DNA from: an uncultured Bacteroidota bacterium | GTDB lineage: Bacteria; Bacteroidota; Bacteroidia; Flavobacteriales; Flavobacteriaceae | DNA: 6,176 nucleotides | Direction of reading: 5' to 3' | Assembly (NCBI GenBank): GCA_903819815.1 | Contig: CAIJFC010000287.1 | Location: forward strand, 1 to 6,176 | Shown here: one piece after another, positions 1 to 5,899 of the stretch | Layout of the letters: each line of letters starts with the position of its first letter | Numbering within the stretch: the stretch's first letter is position 1 | Position numbers and translations under genes: made by a program | Notes under the pieces: generated by a model | The model's database searches: none | Told to the model about the DNA's origin: nothing | Seen by the model: only the letters and a program-made list of their open reading frames with translations

Positions 1-16
1 AGCCCCAGTCGGGTCA
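1..16 (+). tRNA. Probable 3' tail of a tRNA, cut by the window edge
   Basis: The first 16 bases fit the end of a tRNA: AGC as the last three bases of a T-loop, CCCAG as the 3' half of a T-stem, TCGGGTC as the 3' half of a 7-bp acceptor stem, and A as discriminator. No CCA follows, as in the complete tRNA downstream. The 5' part and anticodon lie outside the window, so the amino acid cannot be given. Its position about 40 nt before a complete tRNA supports a tandem tRNA cluster. It could still be chance resemblance. Confidence 0.5.
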
Positions 17-21
17 CAGAG

Positions 22-49
22 AAAGTCGAGCATACAGCTTGACTTTTTT
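22..49 (+). terminator. Hairpin with T-tract between two tRNA genes
   Basis: AAAGTCGAGC (22-31) pairs with GCTTGACTTT (37-46) through 10 bp including one G-T pair, around the loop ATACA, and a T-run extends to 49. The shape is that of an intrinsic terminator, but it stands only 7 nt before tRNA-Leu. That leaves no room for a separate promoter between the two. It may instead be leaky, or a processing structure in a polycistronic tRNA transcript. Confidence 0.5.
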
Positions 50-56
50 ATTTTAC

Positions 57-139
57 GGCCACGTGGAGAAACGGTAGACTTGCCAGCTTGAGGGGCTGGT
101 GCTCGCAAGGGCGTGTGGGTTCAAATCCCACCGTGGTCA
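57..139 (+). tRNA. tRNA-Leu, anticodon GAG
   Basis: This is a complete class II (long variable arm) tRNA that reads CUC/CUU leucine codons. The acceptor stem GGCCACG (57-63) pairs with CGTGGTC (132-138) with one G-T pair, and the discriminator is A139. The D-stem GAG (66-68) pairs with CTT (79-81), and the D-loop has the usual GG at 73-74. The anticodon stem CCAGC/GCTGG (83-87, 95-99) encloses the loop TTGAGGG with GAG at 90-92. The variable arm GCTC/GGGC (101-104, 109-112) has a GCAA loop. The T-arm is GTGGG-TTCAAAT-CCCAC (115-131). CCA is not encoded and would be added by nucleotidyltransferase. A long hairpin follows 6 nt later. Confidence 0.97.
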
Positions 140-144
140 CGAAT

Positions 145-207
145 AAAAAGAAATCCAAATAAAACAATCAAGCTTTCTTGAAATTGTTTTATTTGGATTT
201 CTTTTTT
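145..207 (+). terminator. 24-bp perfect inverted repeat with T-tract, probable tRNA-Leu terminator
   Basis: Positions 145-168 are the exact reverse complement of 183-206, separated by 14 nt. Within the loop, CAAG (169-172) can pair with CTTG (177-180). The stem is A-rich on the left and T-rich on the right and ends in six T, so it can act as the terminator of the tRNA-Leu transcript. The right arm is part of repeat copy 1. The left arm has no counterpart in front of repeat copies 2 or 3, so it is either part of a full-length element or a fragment of an inverted copy. The pairing is seen directly; the terminator role is inferred. Confidence 0.6.
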
Positions 208-255
208 CAAAGCGGAGCTTTGTTGGGAAGGACGAAGTCAATCCCTCGTGATAAA
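170..255 (+). repeat. Structured repeat, copy 1 (tandem with copy 2)
   Basis: This is an 86-bp unit repeated at 266-351 with a single mismatch (T176 against A272) and found diverged at 1204-1297. After the T-rich arm it can form two hairpins. One is CAAAGC-GGA-GCTTTG (208-222). The other is an outer stem GGGA/TCCC (225-228, 242-245) around an inner stem GAC-GAA-GTC (231-239). The unit ends GTGATAAA. It carries no start-to-stop gene of its own. The minus strand stays open across the tandem pair only because the period, 96 bp, is a multiple of three. It is best described as a dispersed non-coding repeat of unknown function, REP-like in size and folding. Confidence 0.85.
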
Positions 256-265
256 TACTTAAACT

Positions 266-351
266 AAGCTTACTTGAAATTGTTTTATTTGGATTTCTTT
301 TTTCAAAGCGGAGCTTTGTTGGGAAGGACGAAGTCAATCCCTCGTGATAAA
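266..351 (+). repeat. Structured repeat, copy 2 (tandem with copy 1)
   Basis: It matches copy 1 at 85 of 86 positions, in the same orientation, at a spacing of 96 bp. The near-identity points to a recent tandem duplication or ongoing gene conversion. It lacks its own left arm, but its T-rich segment (279-302) is identical to the right arm at 183-206. The left arm at 145-168 could therefore pair with either copy. The unit ends 41 bp before the -7 box of the next gene, so that gene's promoter lies outside the repeat. Confidence 0.85.
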
Positions 352-365
352 AAAATGAATCGTAT

Positions 366-399
366 TTGGATCAATTATAAATTATTAATTGTAAGTTTG
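366..399 (+). promoter_or_regulatory. Candidate Bacteroidota-type promoter of the 428-1021 gene
   Basis: TAAGTTTG (392-399) matches the TAnnTTTG -7 box of the main sigma factor of Flavobacterium and relatives. TTG at 366-368 lies 23 nt upstream, which is wide but tolerated for the -33 element. Transcription would begin near 405, leaving a leader of roughly 20 nt before ATG 428. No Shine-Dalgarno sequence is visible, as is usual in this phylum. Confidence 0.45.
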
Positions 400-427
400 G
401 TATATTATTATATCTAAAAGCCAAACA

Positions 428-1021
428 ATGAATTTTCTATCAGTAGTACTTGAAAATAAATCCGAAATTCTTTTTAAAGAAACGGTAACTTACGACTTAT
501 TAATTGCATTAATAACCGGAGTTTTGTCTTGTCTTATTTTCTTTGGAATATTAAGGGTATTTAAACCAAAAATAAAAACCTGTAATGTTATTTGCAAAAA
601 TGTAGTAACAGACAAATTAGGTAACATAACCAATCGATATTGCATTAAATTTTATAATAATTCTTTTTCAGATATAGAAAATGTATCGGTTGATTTATTT
701 TTGATGGAAGACTATTTTCACGGAACTGCAAAAAATTATAAATACAAAAAACTAAATCTGGCGCAACCGGAATTCAAATATTTAACTGGCCGAATTAATA
801 GAAATAAAGAAATTTATGACAATTGTGTTCAAATGGTGATATTGGAGGATTTAGAAAAAATTTGGAATGGTTCCAGAGAGTGGCTTCATTTACAAATTGA
901 TTCTACCCATTCTAAAAGTGGCAGAAAAAAGGTAAAAATACAACTTTACAAAGATCCAAATAATACTATAAAGATAGGGAAATTTGATTCGGGAGAAAAC
1001 TTTAACATAATAAAAAATTAA
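428..1021 (+). CDS. Small single-pass membrane protein of unknown function
   Basis: I do not recognise this 197-aa protein. One hydrophobic segment spans about residues 22-45 and is followed at once by the basic stretch KPKIK. By the positive-inside rule this puts the short N-terminus outside and the roughly 150-residue C-terminal part in the cytoplasm. No cleavable signal peptide is apparent. The soluble part looks rich in beta strands (for example RYCIKFYNNS and IENVSVDLFLM at 70-94) and ends in a lysine-rich strand region. No catalytic motif or cysteine cluster stands out. ATG 428 is the only sensible start because it precedes the membrane segment and follows a promoter-like sequence. The gene stands alone: tRNA and repeat copies lie upstream, another repeat copy lies downstream, and the next operon is convergent. 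Being next to a tRNA gene and boxed by repeats fits an accessory gene, but no mobility gene is present. That it is a real gene is fairly sure; its function is unknown. Confidence 0.75.
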   Translation: MNFLSVVLENKSEILFKETVTYDLLIALITGVLSCLIFFGILRVFKPKIKTCNVICKNVVTDKLGNITNRYCIKFYNNSFSDIENVSVDLFLMEDYFHGTAKNYKYKKLNLAQPEFKYLTGRINRNKEIYDNCVQMVILEDLEKIWNGSREWLHLQIDSTHSKSGRKKVKIQLYKDPNNTIKIGKFDSGENFNIIKN

Positions 1022-1022
1022 A

Positions 1023-1055
1023 AAAAGGATTGAATTGACTTTATCCCTTTTAATT
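1023..1055 (+). terminator. Weak hairpin after the membrane-protein gene
   Basis: AAAAGGAT (1023-1030) can pair with ATCCCTTTT (1043-1051) with one bulged C and a 12-nt loop, just after the stop codon at 1019-1021, followed by an AT-rich tail. The stem is short and the T-run is broken, so this is a possible but weak terminator. The hairpin at 1168-1193 is a better candidate. Confidence 0.35.
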
Positions 1056-1110
1056 TTAATACATTTACGAAGAATTAGTGAGTTATACTATTAATTTAAA
1101 AAACACAATC

Positions 1111-1182
1111 ATGAAAAACGATATCATTTTCGAGTAATTTCTAGAACTGAAAGAATTAAAAAAATACAAAAACCACTATTAA
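1111..1182 (+). pseudogene. Micro-ORF with an in-frame stop, possible gene remnant
   Basis: ATG 1111 opens MKNDIIFE and meets TAA at 1135-1137. The same frame then continues as FLELKELKKYKNHY to TAA at 1180-1182. Restoring the first stop to a sense codon (CAA, GAA or AAA are one change away) would give a 23-residue peptide with a plausible amphipathic, lysine- and glutamate-rich composition. The A-rich run before the ATG looks like a Bacteroidota start region. The second stop lies inside the terminator palindrome at 1168-1193. This may be the 5' remnant of a deleted gene. Its shortness means chance cannot be excluded. Confidence 0.25.
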
Positions 1183-1193
1183 TAGTGGTTTTT
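1168..1193. terminator. Strong bidirectional terminator
   Basis: The 26 bases form a perfect palindrome (13-base half AAAAACCACTATT). As a hairpin it has an 11-bp stem with a TTAA loop and five A/T pairs at its base. T-runs follow on both strands: T to 1195 on plus, and the A-rich stretch at 1157-1172 read as T on minus. It stands between the plus-strand gene ending at 1021 and the minus-strand operon ending at 1301, so it can stop transcription from both sides. Confidence 0.85.
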
Positions 1194-1203
1194 TTGTTTT
1201 AAT

Positions 1204-1297
1204 CAAAGCTTGCTTGAAATTAGTTTTTTTTGGGCTTTTCTTTTTTTTTAAAGCGGCCCTTTATTGGGATGTACGAAGTCAATCCCTCAAGTTATAA
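1204..1297 (+). repeat. Structured repeat, copy 3, diverged
   Basis: It has the same order and orientation as copies 1 and 2. It shares AAGCTT.CTTGAAATT, a T-rich stretch, AAAGCGG, TTGGGA and then ACGAAGTCAATCCCTC (1273-1288), with substitutions and a few extra bases in the T-rich part. The first hairpin keeps its stem as TAAAG/CTTTA (1249-1253, 1259-1263). Its outer pair is T-A where copies 1 and 2 have C-G, a compensatory change. The GGGA/TCCC stem (1266-1269, 1283-1286) is intact. The copy ends 3 bp before the stop codon of the minus-strand operon, so it would form the 3' untranslated region of that mRNA. Confidence 0.75.
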
Positions 1298-1300
1298 TAC

Positions 1301-2602
1301 TTATTTCTGATTGTATTTCACCTTGTATTTAGTGTTAAGCTTTGTTTGATGGGTTTCCAAATTCAACTTTCTCCCTTGAATGAATATCTCGGTCAATTGA
1401 TTTGTTCTAATATCTAGAGCGTCGCCTTCGGAAATAAACAAAGTAGCGTCTTTGCCTTGTTCCAAAGTACCACAGAAATCATCAATTCCTAAAATTTTAG
1501 CCGTATTCGAAGTGATCAGTTGCAATGCTTGTTCTTTATCTAGTCCGTAAGCCGCACAAGTTCCTGCTAGAAAAGGCAAGTTCCGTGTTTGCATTCTCTC
1601 CTTATCACCACTATTCTCTAATCCAACAAGTAATCCTTTATTTACTAAAATTCGTGCCATTTTAAAAGGTAAATCTATATCTTCATCTCCGCTATTTGGC
1701 ATATCATGTACATTTCTCAAAAGCACTCCAATGCCATTTTCCTTTAATAAATCAGCCGTTTTATGAGCATCATAACCGCCCACAATTACCATTTTCTTAA
1801 TTCCGAATTTTTTTACCAATTGAACTGCATCGATGATTTGTTTTTCTTCCTGAGCATGAATGAATAAAGTTTGATTTCCATCAAAAATTCCTCTCATGGC
1901 TTGAAAGATCAAATTATGTTCAGAAGAACTAGCAGCATAAGTTCTTGAATTATCAAAAAACAAATTAATTTCCTCTATTTTTTTTGTATAGTCTTTGTTG
2001 GCTTCCATTCCTCCTGGCTCAGCCCACCAACCTGTTCTTTTCATTGTAGGTGGGAAATTCAAGTGAATCCCATCGTTTTCTTTTAGCACCGCATCTTTCC
2101 AATTCCATGCATCCAATTGCACAATCGATGATGTTCCAGAAATAGTTCCACCACGTGGGGTAATTTGAGCCATTAGAATTCCATTGGGACGAGCGGTTTC
2201 AATCACTTTTGAATCGGCGGTAAAAGCAATAATGCTTCTAATGTGCGGATTCATATCGCCAATTTCTCTTTCATCATCTGATGATTTAATGGCGTCTACT
2301 TCCACTAATCCTAGCGTTGAATTGGGCGCAATAAACCCGGGATAAATGTGCTTTCCAGTGGCATCAATTGTACTATCAAATGCGCCATTTGAAAGTTTTA
2401 GTGTTTTGGCATCTTCCACTAAAATAATTTTACCGTCTTTGAAACCAATCGCGCTGTTTTCAATTACTTTTCCGTTACCTAAATGCGCAAAACCATTAAG
2501 AATCAATATTGACTTCGTTTGCTTATTTGACGGTATTTGTTGTCCATTTGTGTTTGCAATCAAACCAAAAAACACTACTAAAATTATATATATCTTATTC
2601 AT
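1301..2602 (-). CDS. Exported amidohydrolase-superfamily protein, metal site degenerate
   Basis: This 433-aa protein starts with a signal peptide (hydrophobic core about 4-16, likely cut in TNG-QQ after residue 20), so it works outside the cytoplasm. The fold is read from the small N-terminal strand region (34-90, GKHIYPGF at 83-90), the GGTISGTSS loop (151-159), the barrel core, and the C-terminal AAYGLDKEQALQLITSNTAKILG and GTLEQGKDATLF segments (about 350-389), which are typical of imidazolonepropionase-like amidohydrolases. The motif that should read DxHxH after PGFI reads APNST (92-96), so both histidines that bind metal are lost. H249 (IHAQ) is kept, but the second barrel histidine appears replaced in VGGYDAH (274-280). 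The usual aspartate region reads ENSGD (329-333). It is therefore probably a non-catalytic relative or partner. Its ATG lies 2 nt after the stop of the 996-aa gene, implying one mRNA and coupled translation. Confidence 0.9.
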   Translation of the reverse strand: MNKIYIILVVFFGLIANTNGQQIPSNKQTKSILILNGFAHLGNGKVIENSAIGFKDGKIILVEDAKTLKLSNGAFDSTIDATGKHIYPGFIAPNSTLGLVEVDAIKSSDDEREIGDMNPHIRSIIAFTADSKVIETARPNGILMAQITPRGGTISGTSSIVQLDAWNWKDAVLKENDGIHLNFPPTMKRTGWWAEPGGMEANKDYTKKIEEINLFFDNSRTYAASSSEHNLIFQAMRGIFDGNQTLFIHAQEEKQIIDAVQLVKKFGIKKMVIVGGYDAHKTADLLKENGIGVLLRNVHDMPNSGDEDIDLPFKMARILVNKGLLVGLENSGDKERMQTRNLPFLAGTCAAYGLDKEQALQLITSNTAKILGIDDFCGTLEQGKDATLFISEGDALDIRTNQLTEIFIQGRKLNLETHQTKLNTKYKVKYNQK

Positions 2603-2604
2603 TT

Positions 2605-5595
2605 TTATTCTTCTAAAGTATCACAATGGTCTTCTCTTCTCTCTTTTTTCTTAGGCTCTTGAGTATTGGAACCTTTATTTTTTTCAAGCATTAATTGCCC
2701 AATTAAACTATTTCTTTCATTGGCAATCGCTGTTCGTTGTTCTTCGTCTTTTTGAAGATCATAATAAACAACCCCTTCAATTAATGTTTTTTCAGCTTTC
2801 GCATAAATGGAAAGTGGATTGTTATTCCAAAGAACTACATCGGCATCTTTGCCTACTTTTATACTACCTACCTTATCGTCTATATGCAATAATTTAGCTG
2901 GATTTAGGGTAACAAATTTCCAGGCTTCTACTTCAGGAACATTACCATATTTCACTGCTTTGGCGGCTTCTTGATTTAGTCTTCGAGACATTTCTGCATC
3001 ATCAGAATTGAAGGCAACAACTAAACCTTGGTTGTGCATTAGTGCCCCATTATATGGAATTGCATCATTTACTTCAAATTTATAGGCCCACCAATCGGAA
3101 AAAGTGGATGCTCCTACTCCGTGCTCTTTCATTCTGTCGGCCACTTTATATCCTTCCAATATGTGAGTGAAAGTATTGATTCTAAAATTAAATTTTTCGG
3201 CAACATTCATCATCATCAAAATTTCAGACTGCACGTAAGAGTGACATGTAATAAAACGTTCTTTATTAATGATTTCTGCAATATTTTGTAATTCTAAATC
3301 TACTCTTGGAGCCTTCGTCTTGTCTTTTTTAGAATTTGAATTGTACGCTTTCCAAGTCAGATCATACTCTTTAGCACGTTGGAAATAATCCGTAAATACT
3401 TGCTCAACTCCCATTCTTGACTGAGGGAAACGAGTTGAACTTCTACTCATATTGGATTGTTTTACATTTTCACCCAATGCGAATTTTATAAATTTAGGCT
3501 GATTTTTATATAGCATTTCGTCGGCAGATAATCCCCATTTCCATTTTACTATGGCCGAACAACCGCCGATAGGATTTGCAGATCCGTGTAACAATTGCGA
3601 CGTGGTTACTCCACCTGCTAAATCTCTATAAATATTAATGTCTTCCGAATTTACCACATCTTGTATAGTAACTTCTGCACTCGAATTATGACCGCCTTCA
3701 TTTACTCCTTTTGAAATGGCAATATGAGAATGTTCATCTATAATTCCACTTGTTAAGTGTTTTCCTTTGGCATCAACTATAATTGCATTTGTATCTAGAA
3801 TATTTTTCCCTATTGCAGCAATTTTGCCATTTTTAACCAACACATCGGTATCTTCTAAAATTCCTTCAACTTCATTGGTCCAAACGGTGGCATTTTTAAA
3901 TAAAAACGTTTGTTGTGTTGGTTTTTGAGCATTTCCAAAAGCAATATTTGGATAGGTTACCGGTAGAATTATATTTGGTTTGTCTGCTTTTGTAGTGTCT
4001 TTAACTATTGCAAAAGGAGCTGTTTTTATCGCTGACCATTTTACTTCATTACCATTCGTTAAAATGGCTTTTCCAGATAAATTTTGAGTATTTTCAATAT
4101 AGCCGCTTAATCTTGAAAAACCAGGATTAATTGTATCATTTAATTTAATGGAAGCATTAAGCCAATTGGCAGCAATCGTTAATTTTGAATTTAATTTTTT
4201 ATTATTTACAGAAGTAATTTCAGATTTCGGAGCGGCGACCTCCCCTTCTATTTTCCATTTATAGGTATTGGAATCAATAGTTAAATCATAATTTCCTCGA
4301 ATGTCTGGGGAAGTCATATCATTGACTACAAATTTATTTCCTTGAACCCAGTTTTCATACAGTATTGTTTTTTCATCAAAAATGGCACCAGAAGTAATAA
4401 CAAAATTGGCATAACTGCCTTTATTTAAACTACCAATTTCATCGCTTTTGCCCATGATAGAAGCAGGAATCGTGGTCAGTGCTTCTAGAGCTTTTGTTTT
4501 GTCAAAACCATATTTTATTGCTTTTAGTAGATTAACTCTAAAATCTTCAGTCTTTTTTAATTTATCTGTTGTCAGGGCAAAAACGACATAGTTATCAGCA
4601 AGTACTTTTAAATTGGTAGGTGCCTGATTCCAGAAACGCAAATCACTTAAATCGATTTGATCAGACAAAAAAGAATTGGAAACATCGTAAGCTTCAGGAA
4701 AGTTAATTGGAATAATGAATTTTGAATTTGTATTTTTAATTTCATCGATTCTTTCAAATTCATTTCCTGCGCCTTTTAAAACATAATTTTGGTTGAATTC
4801 TTTTGCTATTTTAGAAGCTCTGATACTATTTAATTTGTCTTCGGCAGTAAATATTTGAACTAATTTTTGATTGTTTAATAATGCTTCTAATGAGGCGTCT
4901 TTGGTTTTGGAATTTCCATTTTTATACCAACTCATATCCAAATACATCTGGCGAAGTAATGCCATCATTCCCATTAATGAACTAGGATACGATTGATTGG
5001 TAATTGCGCTTCTTGTGAAACCAAAATGATTAGAAATTTTATTCGAAAGTAATCGATTACTTTTGTCGGAATTATTCAAGGCAACTAAAGTTCCTGTTCC
5101 ACGGGCAATTCCATCTTGAACATGTGTTCCCACAACTCCAAAACCAGCTTTTAGAAACTCTTCGGCTTTTGTTTGATCGTAATTAAAACTTTCAAAAGCG
5201 TTGATTTCAGATTTTATGCTTTCATTCCAATAATAGCCAACACGTTTTGTGTCATACGAATTGCCTTCAGAATTAGTACTTTTCTTCGGGTTTTCAATTC
5301 CAAAACTAGTATAAATATCAATAAAAGAGGGGTAAATAGATTTACCTTCCAAATTAATTGTCATACAGTTTTTAGGAATAGAAAGGTTGATTCCTGCTCC
5401 AATAACTTTTCCATTTTGGATAATTAAAGTCCCTTTTTCAATAATTTGTGTTGGAGTTACAAAAATTTTAGCATTGGTAAATGCCAAATAATTGTTGTTT
5501 TTGTTTTGAACACTTTCATTATTAGGAAAATATTCTTGGCCATTAATAGTAAGAATACTAAATAAGAAAATGAAAACTAAAATAAGTCTCTTCAT
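2605..5595 (-). CDS. Exported two-module amidohydrolase (C-terminal module active)
   Basis: This 996-aa protein probably hydrolyses amide or cyclic-amide bonds outside the cytoplasm. The family includes imidazolonepropionase-like enzymes and Xaa-Pro dipeptidases; the substrate is unknown. A signal peptide is followed by QEY (likely cut after residue 19). Module 1 (about 38-425) has lost HxH: IDIYTSFG at 92-99 stands where IDxHxHxG is expected. Its barrel histidine also appears absent (IFTAED, 248-253), although TTD (342-344) remains. A beta-rich stretch follows (about 430-545). Module 2 (about 562-945) keeps IDEHSH (H622, H624), a KFALGEN segment (704-710, with K704 as a possible bridging lysine), H785 in CHSY, H811 in THILEG, and the catalytic aspartate in NSDD (863-866). 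It ends with GSIKVGKDADVVLW (910-923). The last 25 residues or so are charged and probably disordered. Length near 1000 aa is normal for two-module members. ATG 5595 is chosen because it gives the signal peptide. It is the first gene of the operon. Confidence 0.93.
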   Translation of the reverse strand: MKRLILVFIFLFSILTINGQEYFPNNESVQNKNNNYLAFTNAKIFVTPTQIIEKGTLIIQNGKVIGAGINLSIPKNCMTINLEGKSIYPSFIDIYTSFGIENPKKSTNSEGNSYDTKRVGYYWNESIKSEINAFESFNYDQTKAEEFLKAGFGVVGTHVQDGIARGTGTLVALNNSDKSNRLLSNKISNHFGFTRSAITNQSYPSSLMGMMALLRQMYLDMSWYKNGNSKTKDASLEALLNNQKLVQIFTAEDKLNSIRASKIAKEFNQNYVLKGAGNEFERIDEIKNTNSKFIIPINFPEAYDVSNSFLSDQIDLSDLRFWNQAPTNLKVLADNYVVFALTTDKLKKTEDFRVNLLKAIKYGFDKTKALEALTTIPASIMGKSDEIGSLNKGSYANFVITSGAIFDEKTILYENWVQGNKFVVNDMTSPDIRGNYDLTIDSNTYKWKIEGEVAAPKSEITSVNNKKLNSKLTIAANWLNASIKLNDTINPGFSRLSGYIENTQNLSGKAILTNGNEVKWSAIKTAPFAIVKDTTKADKPNIILPVTYPNIAFGNAQKPTQQTFLFKNATVWTNEVEGILEDTDVLVKNGKIAAIGKNILDTNAIIVDAKGKHLTSGIIDEHSHIAISKGVNEGGHNSSAEVTIQDVVNSEDINIYRDLAGGVTTSQLLHGSANPIGGCSAIVKWKWGLSADEMLYKNQPKFIKFALGENVKQSNMSRSSTRFPQSRMGVEQVFTDYFQRAKEYDLTWKAYNSNSKKDKTKAPRVDLELQNIAEIINKERFITCHSYVQSEILMMMNVAEKFNFRINTFTHILEGYKVADRMKEHGVGASTFSDWWAYKFEVNDAIPYNGALMHNQGLVVAFNSDDAEMSRRLNQEAAKAVKYGNVPEVEAWKFVTLNPAKLLHIDDKVGSIKVGKDADVVLWNNNPLSIYAKAEKTLIEGVVYYDLQKDEEQRTAIANERNSLIGQLMLEKNKGSNTQEPKKKERREDHCDTLEE

Positions 5596-5899
5596 GATTT
5601 AATTGATTAATTTTTTTTTAAAAGTATACATTATTTTAAACTTTAAAAAATAATATTAATTATTTACACGAATTAATTGAAGGAAATAACAGTGATATCT
5701 AAAATTTCAACTGTTTTTTAATAATTTTAATTTATTTAAAATCGTAATATTAATTTCTAATTTACAAACCATGTTAGTTGGATTTTTTTATATTAATTCA
5801 AATAATACTCCAAAAAAGTTATACAATTTCATTTTTTTTGACTTAATTGCACCTTGCAAAACAATTTAATTTATCGATTTAACTAAAAATAAATATAAA
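5596..5899. other. Divergent AT-rich intergenic spacer
   Basis: These 304 bases separate the start of the amidohydrolase operon (minus) from the start of the secreted-protein gene (plus), so they must hold both promoters. On the minus strand, TACTTTTA (5626-5619) differs at one base from TAnnTTTG and lies about 24 nt before ATG 5595, but no TTG stands at the expected distance upstream. A 32-codon open frame at 5771-5869 has no supporting signals. I see no RNA gene, repeat copy or strong hairpin here. Confidence 0.7.
5838..5857 (+). promoter_or_regulatory. Weak promoter-like sequence before the 5900 gene
   Basis: A T-run ending in TTGAC (5838-5842) is followed by ACCTTGCA (5851-5858), which resembles the Flavobacterium -7 box form TACCTTTGCA with one T missing. 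The spacing between the two parts is shorter than the usual 17-23 nt, so TTGAC may not be the partner. Transcription would start near 5862, giving a leader of about 38 nt. Confidence 0.25.

Noticed and set aside
137..337. 66-codon minus-strand frame over the tandem repeats, giving a peptide with two near-identical halves
   Set aside because: It is produced by the 96-bp period of the non-coding repeat, which is a multiple of three, and it starts inside the tRNA-Leu gene region. The diverged third copy shows changes that fit the hairpin stems rather than a reading frame.
170..351. CRISPR array
   Set aside because: There are only two tandem units with 86-bp repeats and a 10-bp gap, so there are no spacers of suitable length.
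115..352. Integration site (att) at the 3' end of tRNA-Leu
   Set aside because: No second copy of the tRNA 3' end occurs in the window and no integrase gene is present. The repeats downstream do not match tRNA sequence.
1111..1193. Leader peptide plus attenuator (MKNDIIFE followed by a terminator)
   Set aside because: The peptide has no run of one amino acid, no alternative antiterminator is visible, and there is no plus-strand gene downstream to regulate.
2346..2654. 102-codon plus-strand frame
   Set aside because: It lies antisense to the end of the 996-aa gene and the start of the 433-aa gene, and its hydrophobic composition mirrors their codons. It has no start context of its own.
5173..5427. 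84-codon plus-strand frame
   Set aside because: It lies fully antisense to the N-terminal module of the 996-aa protein, which has strong family and signal-peptide evidence.
5771..5869. 32-codon plus-strand frame in the divergent spacer
   Set aside because: It has an AT-rich, phenylalanine- and asparagine-heavy composition, no promoter or membrane pattern, and it overlaps the likely promoter of the 5900 gene.
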